Assembly: GCA_009377745.1 (NCBI GenBank)
Contig: WHTK01000028.1
Location: forward strand, 1-42,638
DNA from: Dehalococcoidia bacterium
Lineage (GTDB): Bacteria; Chloroflexota; Dehalococcoidia; DSTF01; WHTK01
Length of the DNA stretch: 42,638 bases
Reading direction: 5' to 3'
Under the pieces are notes generated by a model. The model was given only the letters and a program-made list of their open reading frames with translations. It was not told the DNA's origin and made no database searches. This document shows positions 15,601-23,294 of this stretch, in pieces (positions within the stretch are counted from its first letter, which is position 1; every line of letters starts with the position of its first letter). Both the position numbers and the translations under genes were made by a program.

Positions 15601-17919
15601 GTGAGACGCGGAAGGCCGAAGCACGATGACATACTCACGCCACGGGAGTGGGAGGTGCTGTCGCTCCTCAGCGAAGGCCTGACTAATGGGCAGATAGCTC
15701 AACGCCTCGGCGTTTCGGAGAACACGGCCAAATCTCACGTAGCCGAAATCCTCTCTAAGCTCGAGGTTCCTGATAGGACTGCCGCGGCTGGAATGTTCAA
15801 GTCCCTGAAGCCGAGGCCCCAATACGGGTTGCTCGTCGGGTTTACAGGTCTACTCAGGAAGCTGAGATCACCCACCGCTATCAAGGTTGCAGGTGGCGTG
15901 GCCGCGGTTACCACGGTGGCTGCGATCGTCGCCTTTGTCGTCGGCATCCTTCTAATGAGTTCGCGCGAACCGGACGGAACGCCCTTCGCTCCCGATGGAC
16001 GCACCGGCGACGCGAATCTGAACGGGATCATCGAGCGGCTTCTCAGCCAGGACGCCGAGTCGCTCGCCGGCACGTTCAGCGAAGTCTCGGCGCGGGAGGG
16101 CGCGGTAATCGGCGGGCCTGTCGGCCTCGGCAACGCCCAGAATCTATCGCTTGCCGACTGGACGTCGCGTCTCGGTTCCGCCGGCAGGTCCCTCCATGCA
16201 GCATTTGGCGCTGCCAGTTCCGATCTGCTGCTGCCTCAACCGCCGCCCTCCAGCGGCGTACCCGTCAGCCCCGACCCTGGATATGACTACTACATCGTCC
16301 TCTCAGTGGATGACGGTGGTGAGACGCCAAACGGTTGGAGGTTCGCTATCAAGGACCGCCAGGTAGTAGACATCGTGATTACCGGCAGTCCTTATCCGGA
16401 TGCCTCTTACCCGGGGAGTCCCAGGGCGCTGACGCCGTCGCCTGCGGATGAGTACGACCGCTTCCTCGTCCTGCCTCCGGAGTCGGAATGGCCGGCGCCG
16501 ACACCCATGCCGCGCTCAGCTACCGGCGGCCCGCTCCTACCGGCGGGCACTACAGCGCCGTTCGCGCCTGCCGGTCGCACCGCTGAGACCGAGCTCAATC
16601 GTCTGATCGAAGCGCTGTTGAGCGAGCCTCAGGCTGAATTGAGCCGGCGCTTCCCCAATCTGGCGGCACGTGAGGAACGACAGATCGCTGTCCAGTCCAT
16701 GGGAGCCTTTGCCACAAGCCCGAGGGAGTCGCGCGTGCCTAAGGCTGATTGGACGGCGCGCCTCTCTGCGGCGTCGCGGTCGCTCTACGCAGTAGCCGGC
16801 GGCGACCCCGTCGAAGTCATTCTCGCTGTCGACACGGGTGCCGGCGTTACGGAGGCGTGGACCTTTGCAGTCCGGCAGGGCGAGCTTGTTGAGGTGGCTA
16901 TCTACAACGGCGACCTGCCTCCTGGTGCCGAGTCCGGAGCCTTCCTCCTCGGCGCGACGCCGAACATCTCCGAGAACTACAACCGCTTCCTTGTTCTTCC
17001 GCCCGAGGCGGCATTGCCACGCCCACCACCGGCTCACGCCTTCGCCGTGAGTACAGGCAGTCCGACCGTGGACCGTCTCCTCTCGCTCCTCGCAGCGCAC
17101 GACGTGGCAGGCTTGCTTGGCTCGCTGGCGCCGGGGGAAACCATACCCTTCCAAGAATCCTGCGCCACAGCTCCGGCGTCACTGCCGCGAGCTCAGGTCG
17201 AGGCGCGCCTGCGTCTCATCGCCGAGAAGGCAACTTCAGTCCGCTCGGTTGCGAACGTGCCCGCCGGCTACCAACCGGAGGCGGACCACGTCATCGAGGT
17301 ATTCATCGAGGAGTTGCCCTATCGATGGATGATCCAATATCTGGTCGAGAGGCAGGGCAGCATCGTCGGCCTGGCGGCATGCGTGCCGTCGTCCTTGCCT
17401 GAGTACATCGTCGCGCCACCGCCGGGAGGATTGGCCGCCGTATCCCCGTCGCGTCGCTCGGGCATCGTAGTCGTCGACGCCGTGCTCGATGCCCTGCAGG
17501 CGGGCGATGCGGCGCGTCTGGTCACGCTGATCGATCCGACCCTCATGCCCTGCCCAGGCGAGTATGGACCTCAATGCTTGCCCGGCGAGACCCCCGGGAC
17601 CACCACGGTTCGCGTTTTGCCCGGCTCCGTCTGTCACGGCGAGTATCCACGTCTTGAAGAGGGCGGCGAGTACCTGCTCGCCCAGAATTTATCGCGAATG
17701 GGCCTCTACTCCGTCACGCGTTGGCAATCTCCGCCCGGCTTCCCGGATCTACATAATCGCGGGAGCATGATCGCGCTGCTCATGGCGAGCGACGGCTCGG
17801 CCGCCCAACTCGGGTTCAGCGACAGCGGCATCACCTTCTGGCAGCGCAAGTGCGGGCCTCCTGACCCGCAGCCTCCGGTCCCTCAGGGTCCGCCTTCATA
17901 CCTCCTGCCGCCGCTGTGA
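15601..17919 (+). CDS. Membrane LuxR-type regulator with four tandem exported modules
   Basis: The 772-residue protein starts at GTG (MRRGRPKHDDILTPREWEVL), has a complete HTH to about residue 62, a membrane helix near 97-120, and an exported part of about 650 residues. The exported part reads as four related units. Two begin FAP(D/A)GRT and run LNxxIExLLSxxxxxLxxxF..AARE, then ADWT(S/A)RLxxAxRSL and YxRFLVLPPE. A third begins VDRLLSLLAAHDVAGLLGSL. A fourth begins VVVDAVLDALQAGDAARLVTLI and has Cys pairs. The fourth closely resembles the exported domain of the lipoprotein at 20414-21103 (VVDAIIEAVLAGDSDRLASML), so the module is shared within this locus. It may be an NTF2-like or small alpha/beta ligand domain; no enzyme motif is seen. 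Pro-rich linkers separate the units. Confidence 0.87.
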   Translation: MRRGRPKHDDILTPREWEVLSLLSEGLTNGQIAQRLGVSENTAKSHVAEILSKLEVPDRTAAAGMFKSLKPRPQYGLLVGFTGLLRKLRSPTAIKVAGGVAAVTTVAAIVAFVVGILLMSSREPDGTPFAPDGRTGDANLNGIIERLLSQDAESLAGTFSEVSAREGAVIGGPVGLGNAQNLSLADWTSRLGSAGRSLHAAFGAASSDLLLPQPPPSSGVPVSPDPGYDYYIVLSVDDGGETPNGWRFAIKDRQVVDIVITGSPYPDASYPGSPRALTPSPADEYDRFLVLPPESEWPAPTPMPRSATGGPLLPAGTTAPFAPAGRTAETELNRLIEALLSEPQAELSRRFPNLAAREERQIAVQSMGAFATSPRESRVPKADWTARLSAASRSLYAVAGGDPVEVILAVDTGAGVTEAWTFAVRQGELVEVAIYNGDLPPGAESGAFLLGATPNISENYNRFLVLPPEAALPRPPPAHAFAVSTGSPTVDRLLSLLAAHDVAGLLGSLAPGETIPFQESCATAPASLPRAQVEARLRLIAEKATSVRSVANVPAGYQPEADHVIEVFIEELPYRWMIQYLVERQGSIVGLAACVPSSLPEYIVAPPPGGLAAVSPSRRSGIVVVDAVLDALQAGDAARLVTLIDPTLMPCPGEYGPQCLPGETPGTTTVRVLPGSVCHGEYPRLEEGGEYLLAQNLSRMGLYSVTRWQSPPGFPDLHNRGSMIALLMASDGSAAQLGFSDSGITFWQRKCGPPDPQPPVPQGPPSYLLPPL

Positions 17920-17993
17920 CGAAGCCGGCACGGCCCGCCTGCCGACGCCGACTCCACGAATCCGCGCAAAGAATACTGACCAAGTGGAAAACG

Positions 17994-18883
17994 ATGAACA
18001 CTCAATCGGACATTACCAGCAGAGGGATGGATCAACCCTCCGCGACCAGTAGCAGGGCAACGACTCGGGATGCAGGTGCTCGTGTCACCGGTTCTGCACT
18101 CTTCTCCATCATCGCGCTGTGTTTGCTGACAGCATGTGGAGGCGACGATGATTCTACCAATGGTCCGAACGGGTCGCGACGTCGGTGCCCTCTCCGGCTG
18201 TTACGAGTCAGCCTTTACCTGTAATTACCGCCCAGCCGTCGCCCCAGGCCACCAATACAGCAGCAGCGACGCCAACTTCTGGTGCCACTCAGGTTCCGGC
18301 TCCTAACGAGCTGGAAGCATCATTTCGGGAATTCGCCAGGACACTTTCCGGTCCTTTGAGCGGCCGTGACTCGGCCTTCTTCCGCGACAGGATCGAGCCC
18401 CGCGGTGTCGTGTGCACGGAGGATGACGTTCGGCTAGTCGATCCTGAGGTGGCTTGTGCCAATGTGGGTCAACCGTTCGATGGCGTGCCCCTCTCATACT
18501 GGGCTTCTGACCGCGGCGGCCATGTTTCAGTCGATTCCATCCTTGCTCTCATTGAGCGTCTCGGGGCATTGGCCATTTCAGGGGCGACTGACCAATTCGG
18601 CACCTCTGCTCCGCGGGCCTATGCGATCAGCTTCCCAGATCAGTCTCTTCCACCTGAAGCCCCGAGGCTGTACAGCGTGGTTTTGACGGCGATTCATAAC
18701 CTGCCCATGCCGGGTGGGCAAACGGGCCCTGGCAGAGTTGCGCTGATCACGCAGTGGGAGTTCGTGAACGGCCAGTGGCGCTTAACCAGGGTCTTGGACG
18801 CATTCAGGGGTGGCGGCGACTTCGTCGAGCCGACTCAGGAAGGACGGAACTACCTAAGTAGGTGGGAGAGACTTACACCCTAA
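17994..18883 (+). pseudogene. Lipoprotein, single-base frameshift in linker
   Basis: ATG 17994 opens a long polar N-terminus and a lipobox (IIALCLLTACGG). The frame then breaks at GGG 18171-18173: with one more G the reading continues as NGVATSVPSPAVTSQP into the open frame that ends at 18883. The restored lipoprotein has about 296 residues with a Thr/Ser/Pro linker and an exported domain beginning ELEASFREFARTLSGPLSGRDSAFFRDRI, which has the same opening pattern (amphipathic helix, then short acidic turn) as the repeated modules of the upstream regulator. It lies 74 bp after that regulator and is probably its exported partner. The lesion in a G run suggests sequencing error. Confidence 0.65.
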
Positions 18884-18946
18884 CAAACGCCCACCATCGA
18901 TTGACGACCCGCTTTGGTGTGATGGGCCGTTGGTTGCACAGCCTAC

Positions 18947-19408
18947 CTACTCCCAGCCCGGGACGCCCTTGGCCGCGGGCGCGACGAGCGCGTCGCCCTC
19001 GATGCAAGGAGTGGCGCCGGAACCGGCGTACAGCTTGACGGTGCCGCCCGCGTACAGCGAGAACCACAGCTCGTACAGAGACCAGTACATCTGCACCTCG
19101 GGGCGGGAGTAGAGCCAAGTCGTCAGCTCCGGCTTGAGGACGATCGGTATCTCCACCGACTCCCCTAGGTCCAGGACGGGTACCGGAAGGTACTCGGCGC
19201 TGTAGATGGCGTAGTCGATGCCCGGCTTGAGCCACTCCTGGGCCGGGGTGGGGACGCTGAAGCCCGGCGTGTCGAAGTCGTTGGTCACGGAGCTCTGGAC
19301 CACGAGCTGGCAGGAGGCGAAGGTCCCCGGTACCGCGAGGTTACGCGTCATCTTCAGCGTGAGGGTTGGCGGCCGCGTGCTTGAGGCCGGGTCGGGAGTC
19401 ACCGGCAC
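18947..19408 (-). CDS. Hypothetical protein, probably missing its N-terminus
   Basis: GTG 19408 gives a 153-residue product (VPVTPDPASSTRPPTLTLKM...), with a segment LDLGESVEIPIVLKPELTTWLYSRPE and a terminal PCIEGDALV. It looks like an exported beta-rich domain but has no signal peptide. The same frame stays open and protein-like upstream (VLVRQEVGWLPNG) to a TGA near 19556, where no start codon or export signal appears. The gene may therefore be a 5'-truncated remnant cut when the regulator at 19608 was placed beside it. Family not recognised. Confidence 0.45.
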   Translation of the reverse strand: MPVTPDPASSTRPPTLTLKMTRNLAVPGTFASCQLVVQSSVTNDFDTPGFSVPTPAQEWLKPGIDYAIYSAEYLPVPVLDLGESVEIPIVLKPELTTWLYSRPEVQMYWSLYELWFSLYAGGTVKLYAGSGATPCIEGDALVAPAAKGVPGWE

Positions 19409-19568
19409 GCCGTTCGGCAGCCAGCCGACCTCTTGGCGTACGAGTACTGCAGACCTTCCTCCAGGGTGTGGAGCAAGAGTAGCGATACCGCCCCGACGGG
19501 TTCCGGCGTCCGGTTGATCCGCCGGCGGAAGGCGCTTCTCGCCAACAGCTCAGAACACATGATCGGGT

Positions 19569-19599
19569 GGGCAAAACAGCGATTAGCCCATGCTACAGT
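19569..19599 (+). promoter_or_regulatory. Leaderless promoter of the 19608 regulator
   Basis: GGGCAA (19569-19574), 19 bp and TACAGT (19594-19599) stand 8 nt before ATG 19608. The upstream half, CGGGTGGGCAAA, matches GGGTGGGCAAA at the 4517 promoter. It favours ATG 19608 over an upstream in-frame start at 19590, which would lie within the promoter. Confidence 0.5.
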
Positions 19600-19607
19600 C
19601 GGCGAGT

Positions 19608-20414
19608 ATGAATCGAGGCCGTCCCCCTTATGAAGATATCTTGACTCCCCGAGAGTGGGAAGTCCTGACCCTGATCGGAGAAGGGCTGACGAACGAGCAG
19701 ATAGCTAACAGGCTCGGCATCAGCGAGAACACGGCCAAATTTCACGTTTCCGAAATCCTCTCCAAGCTGGGCGTCGGCTCCCGGACTGCCGCTGCGACCT
19801 GGCAGCAGTCTCGCCCAGGAGTCCCTGCCCTGGCAGTTCCTTTCCTCGCCGGCCAGGCCGCAGAAGGAGGCAGACTCCTGAAGCTCCTGAAGCTGGTCTC
19901 GCTCGGCGCCGTCGGTGCGGGCGCGCTGGGGTTCTTTCTGTTGGCGCTCGGTGTCGGACTCATGAGCCTCAGAGGCTCGGATGAGCCCCTGCCACAGCCA
20001 CTGGCTGTAGTGGAACCGCCTCCCGCCCGCGCCGCGAGCGTATCAAGCCCGGTAAACTCGGTGTTCTCCAGTCTGGAAGACGCTCCTCCGCCGCGCCAGC
20101 ATCCGCTGTTCCTGGACAAGACTGGGTTCCTTGAGGTTACTCGGTATGACGACCGGAACCTGACGGACGACGAGAAGCTCCAGGATCCCGTCGTGAATCC
20201 CCGCTGGGAGCCGTTTGCGGAATGCGTGGCGGCGGACGACCTAGAAGTGCGCGACGATCCGGCCATCCCCTATACGCAGGCTGACCTTGACCGGCTCGTC
20301 GCAGTCGTCAACCTCGAAGGTCCCTTCGAGGTGGCTACGCCGCGTGGTCTTGTCTACACCGGAACATCGAACTCGGATTCGTTCCTGGCATGCGCGGAAA
20401 GGTTCCTTCGCTGA
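19608..20414 (+). CDS. Membrane LuxR-type regulator with short exported tail
   Basis: The 268-residue product begins MNRGRPPYEDILTPREWEVL, carries the most typical HTH of the set (NEQIANRLGISENTAKFHVSEILSKLG, to about residue 57), and has one membrane helix near 97-119. The exported part of about 150 residues has two Cys and no recognised domain; it includes a stretch DDRNLTDDEKLQDPVVNPRWEPFAECVAADD. The stop codon overlaps the start of the next gene as TGATG, so translation of the lipoprotein is coupled to that of the regulator. This is the clearest example in the window of a regulator and exported protein made together. Confidence 0.86.
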   Translation: MNRGRPPYEDILTPREWEVLTLIGEGLTNEQIANRLGISENTAKFHVSEILSKLGVGSRTAAATWQQSRPGVPALAVPFLAGQAAEGGRLLKLLKLVSLGAVGAGALGFFLLALGVGLMSLRGSDEPLPQPLAVVEPPPARAASVSSPVNSVFSSLEDAPPPRQHPLFLDKTGFLEVTRYDDRNLTDDEKLQDPVVNPRWEPFAECVAADDLEVRDDPAIPYTQADLDRLVAVVNLEGPFEVATPRGLVYTGTSNSDSFLACAERFLR

Positions 20415-21103
20415 TGCTCCAACAGTCATTTCGCCTGGCGTTTGTCCTCGCAGGTGTGCTGGTCGCGACGGCATGTGCGGGCGGAAGCAGCCCTCCGGTC
20501 GCGACCACATCCCCTACAGGCGTCCCATCGGAGACGGCCGCCGCGCCAACCGAGGCGCCAGCCACTCCGGACAGCGAAACCGCTACGAGCACCGCCGTCC
20601 CCTCGCCGACCGAGACCTCCATACCCGCCCAGGAAGGGACACATCAGACCGGCATTTCCGTGGTCGACGCTATCATTGAAGCGGTGCTCGCGGGTGACAG
20701 CGATCGTCTCGCCTCGATGCTTGTGATGCGCGAGTGCGTTGATAGCATCGCGTGCGACCGTATCCCCCTTGAGGACCGTGCGGAGACGTTTCCGTCCACC
20801 GCCTGCGCCGGCTACTTCTCGCCGGCTGATGAAGCCCGCGAAACCGTGCGCACGCAGTGGAGTGCCGACGGACCCAGCTTTACCGACCTTGCGCTTCATG
20901 CCGTATATCTGACGAACCATCGCCCCTTCGATGTCGAGGCTGAGTACGCCGTGGTGTTCAGCCACGTGACCGCCGACGGCGTCACGGCGTATCGCGAGCT
21001 GCTGACCGGCGGCGATGCAATCGTTCTGGTCAACTGGGGCTGTGGCGGCGAATTGCCTAACCCGGACCTCGTCGAGTCCTGGGTGATCGAACCGGCGCCG
21101 TAG
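20414..21103 (+). CDS. Lipoprotein sharing the exported module of the 15601 regulator
   Basis: ATG 20414 gives a 229-residue lipoprotein: signal with lipobox (VLVATACAGG), a long Thr/Pro/Ser/Ala linker (to about residue 80), and an exported domain that starts ISVVDAIIEAVLAGDSDRLASML and includes four Cys (RECVDSIACDRI, STACAGYF, WGCGG). The opening is clearly like the fourth unit of the regulator 15601-17919 (VVVDAVLDALQAGDAARLVTLI). The shared module suggests that regulator and lipoprotein bind the same kind of ligand or each other. The start at 20414 is fixed by the TGATG overlap; an in-frame upstream start at 20390 would be inside the regulator gene. Confidence 0.82.
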   Translation: MLQQSFRLAFVLAGVLVATACAGGSSPPVATTSPTGVPSETAAAPTEAPATPDSETATSTAVPSPTETSIPAQEGTHQTGISVVDAIIEAVLAGDSDRLASMLVMRECVDSIACDRIPLEDRAETFPSTACAGYFSPADEARETVRTQWSADGPSFTDLALHAVYLTNHRPFDVEAEYAVVFSHVTADGVTAYRELLTGGDAIVLVNWGCGGELPNPDLVESWVIEPAP

Positions 21104-21159
21104 CAACGTCCGCTCACCAGATGTCGCGCGCCGATCCTGCCGATGGTCAACTACAGAAA

Positions 21160-21190
21160 GACCGGACTTAATAACCCATGTCTTCCGGTC
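21160..21190. terminator. Possible stem-loop between convergent genes
   Basis: GACCGGA (21160-21166) and TCCGGTC (21184-21190) can form a 7-bp stem with a 17-nt loop between the stops of the lipoprotein gene (21103) and the ArsR gene (21212). No T-run follows on either strand, so a classical intrinsic terminator is not supported; low confidence. Confidence 0.25.
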
Positions 21191-21211
21191 GGGCTTCGTT
21201 CTCGTGCCCGG

Positions 21212-21577
21212 CTATTTCCTTTCGGTACACAAGAGCGACTCGGCCGATGCGACGATAGTTTCGACTTCGATAGCTGCAATCGTGTAGTACGCAAATCGCC
21301 CACGTTGCTCCCGCTTCACAAGCCCGCACTCGCGCAGGAAAGCGAGGTGCCCGGAGACGTTTGGCTGTGAAAGCCGTGTCTCCGCGACGAGATCCGACAC
21401 GCACCTTGGCCCCCTGCGAAGCGCCTCCAAGACAGCCAACCTGGAAGGATCACCGAGGGCACGGAAGAGCCTCGCCTTCCCGTCCAAAGTCTTGGTATCG
21501 GTTCGGCACCCTTGGTTGTCGTCCAATAAGTGAGCGGACATATGTCTGGACACTGATGTGTCCTTGGAGGCCGTCAT
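21212..21577 (-). CDS. ArsR/SmtB-family winged-helix repressor
   Basis: This 121-residue protein has the ArsR fold order: KARLFRALGDPSRLAVLEALRRGPRCVSDLVAETRLSQPNVSGHLAFLRECGLVKREQRGRFAYYTI. The recognition helix (LSQPNVSGHLAFLRECGLV) and beta-wing (REQRGRFAYY) are intact. It has Cys in the recognition helix (REC) and near the end (LLCTE), a layout recalling CmtR-type sensors, but the CxxxC pair of CmtR is reduced to one Cys, so metal sensing is uncertain. The start ATG 21577 has AGGGAAGG just upstream and lies 11 bp after the VirB2-like pilin stop, so it is the last gene of the T4SS-like operon. It may repress this cluster. Confidence 0.87.
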   Translation of the reverse strand: MTASKDTSVSRHMSAHLLDDNQGCRTDTKTLDGKARLFRALGDPSRLAVLEALRRGPRCVSDLVAETRLSQPNVSGHLAFLRECGLVKREQRGRFAYYTIAAIEVETIVASAESLLCTERK

Positions 21578-21588
21578 CTATGCCTTCC

Positions 21589-21822
21589 CTAGCTCGCCAT
21601 CGCGCTCTGAATCATTCCGGCGATGACGCGGGCCATCAGCACGATCGCCAATCCCGCGAGAGCATTGACCATCGCTGACTTGCCTGACTCCATTTGGCGC
21701 GGATTCCCAGAGGCCGCCATATATTGAAACGCGCCCCACATAATGAAAAACGCCGACACCGTCACACCCACACCGGTGCCGATGTTCAGTAAGTTTTCAA
21801 ACAACGAATTGATCTGGTCCAA
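21589..21822 (-). CDS. VirB2-like type IV secretion pilin
   Basis: The 77-residue protein has two membrane helices and the T4SS-pilin pattern (PF18895-like, from memory): FFIMWGAFQYMAASGNPRQ, then SGKSAMVNALAGLAIVLMARVIAGMI. In known systems VirB2-type subunits polymerise into a conjugative or effector pilus, or form part of the inner-membrane channel. The start is TTG 21822, preceded by GTGGAGG at 9 nt. It lacks the long signal peptide of proteobacterial VirB2, as usual for this shorter pilin class. It follows the VirB8-like gene by 15 bp and precedes the ArsR gene by 11 bp. Confidence 0.8.
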   Translation of the reverse strand: MDQINSLFENLLNIGTGVGVTVSAFFIMWGAFQYMAASGNPRQMESGKSAMVNALAGLAIVLMARVIAGMIQSAMAS

Positions 21823-21837
21823 CTACTCTGACCTCCA

Positions 21838-22344
21838 CTAACTAACTGGCTCTTCGAACATGAGGCGGAACTCCGCCACCAGCCACCGGTCGCCCTCGCG
21901 GACGAGGCGGCAGTTCACGCGCTGGCGTACGTGCTCTTCGACCGGCTCGGCCGACTCCGGGTCGATACTCCTGCGCACCTGCTCTACCGTGACCGACACG
22001 GCGGCTGCATCCACCGACAGGGCGCTGACGGAGGCACTCACGACACGCGAGGTCGTTACGCGGCGCTGACCAATGGCCACGGGGTCTGGCTCGGGGTTCG
22101 CCGCCGTTGCGCGAACCACCCCGGTCGTAAGCTCCAGGAGCCGTTCCCGGAAGCGCTCCGGCTCCCGGTAGTCGTAGGTGCCATAGGCCTCTGCGAACTG
22201 GCGCGCCACGGCCTCGACCGCCACCGAATCGTCGCCCCGGCCGGACAACCGATTGACTCCCTGGAAGCCGCTGAACAGGGCGATCACCAGCAGCAGTCCG
22301 GCGAAGCCTGCCAGGATGAACATCGCTCCTCGTTGACCCGTCAT
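21838..22344 (-). CDS. VirB8/TcpC-like membrane protein with NTF2-type domain
   Basis: ATG 22344 gives 168 residues: a short cytoplasmic start, one helix (about 8-27, MFILAGFAGLLLVIALFSGF), and an exported domain that begins with helices (AVARQFAEAYGTYDYREPERFRERLLELTT) and ends in strands (VSVTVEQVRRS, VNCRLVREGDRWLVAEFRLMFE). This helix-then-sheet order is typical of VirB8 and TcpC NTF2-like domains that assemble the inner-membrane T4SS complex. Similarity is structural in style and not proven. The start overlaps the stop of the SLT-NlpC gene as ATGA, so the two are translationally coupled. Confidence 0.7.
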   Translation of the reverse strand: MTGQRGAMFILAGFAGLLLVIALFSGFQGVNRLSGRGDDSVAVEAVARQFAEAYGTYDYREPERFRERLLELTTGVVRATAANPEPDPVAIGQRRVTTSRVVSASVSALSVDAAAVSVTVEQVRRSIDPESAEPVEEHVRQRVNCRLVREGDRWLVAEFRLMFEEPVS

Positions 22345-23285
22345 GGGCTCACCTCCCAATAGGGCGGCCGGCCAGCGCTCGCGAAGTGGCTGCGCCAGTA
22401 TGGGTCTGACAGCGGCACTTCCTTCACGAAGTCTCCGGACGCGGTCGCCATGATTACCGAACCGCCGCCGGCGTAGATGCCAACGTGAGTGATGCGCTCG
22501 TGACTCTGGTAGGTCCCTTCGTAGAACAGGAGGTCGCCGGGCTGGAGGTGGGCGGTCTCCAGCGGCGCCGCCCAGTCGTGCTGCATCTGCGCCGTGCGCG
22601 GGACGCTCAGCCCAAGCTGGGCGTAGACCCAGAGGACCAGGCCCGAGCAATCGAAGGTCTCCGGCCCGGCGGCGCCCCAGACGTAGGGCGAGCCGAGCTT
22701 CGAGCGGGCCAGCTCCACGGCGCGCCCGGGGATGCTGGACGAATGCGTATAGCCGTAGGCGGCGGAATAAGCCAGCACCTTCTCGACGTAAGCCCAGGAA
22801 GGGTTGTAGGCGTATATGGCTCTGCGCAGGTCGGCCGGCGCGCCATTGGCCTGGAGGTAGCGTGCAGCGGCGGGGATGCAGTCCTTGTAGTTGGAGGGAT
22901 CGGCGATGCCGTCACCGTCGCCGTCGACGCCAGAGGCCGCCCACGTGGCCGGCATGAACTGGCAGTAGCCGATGGCCCCGGCGCTGCTCGGTCCCATGTT
23001 CAGCCCGAATCCGCTCTCGACGAAGGCGATGGCGGCGAACACCTGCCAGGGGATGCCCGTGCTCAGGCTGGTCTGTCGCATCACCTCCAGGTGGTCCGCC
23101 GGCACCTGCGTGATCGAGCCTGGCGCTCCGGTTGCGCGCGTGCTCTCCGGCAGGCCGCCGAAGAGGGCAACCAGCATCAGGACCGGGACGAAGACCAGGA
23201 CGCCCAGGGGGATCACGATCTTCAGAGCGTCCCGCCCAAGGCTGGCCAGGACATCGGGTGTCTCCTGCTCGGCTGCCTCCCACAT
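22341..23285 (-). CDS. SLT lytic transglycosylase-NlpC/P60 peptidoglycan hydrolase fusion
   Basis: This 314-residue protein has a membrane helix (about 22-44), a soluble lytic transglycosylase domain with the catalytic Glu (AFVESGFGLNMGPSSAGAIG, E90) and a calcium-loop-like DGDGDG, and a C-terminal NlpC/P60 domain with catalytic Cys (FDCSGLVLWVYAQLG, C213) and His (ITHVGIYAGGG, H267). It should cut both glycan strands and peptide stems. The same two-domain enzyme serves conjugative T4SS of Gram-positive bacteria (TcpG/Orf14-type), where it opens the wall for the channel. Its position between VirB6-like and VirB8-like genes fits that role well. Confidence 0.9.
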   Translation of the reverse strand: MWEAAEQETPDVLASLGRDALKIVIPLGVLVFVPVLMLVALFGGLPESTRATGAPGSITQVPADHLEVMRQTSLSTGIPWQVFAAIAFVESGFGLNMGPSSAGAIGYCQFMPATWAASGVDGDGDGIADPSNYKDCIPAAARYLQANGAPADLRRAIYAYNPSWAYVEKVLAYSAAYGYTHSSSIPGRAVELARSKLGSPYVWGAAGPETFDCSGLVLWVYAQLGLSVPRTAQMQHDWAAPLETAHLQPGDLLFYEGTYQSHERITHVGIYAGGGSVIMATASGDFVKEVPLSDPYWRSHFASAGRPPYWEVSP

Positions 23286-23294
23286 CGCCGGGAC

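Noticed and set aside
1..21103. Quorum-sensing LuxR/LuxI system
   Set aside because: No autoinducer-binding domain and no LuxI-type synthase; only the GerE-type HTH is shared.
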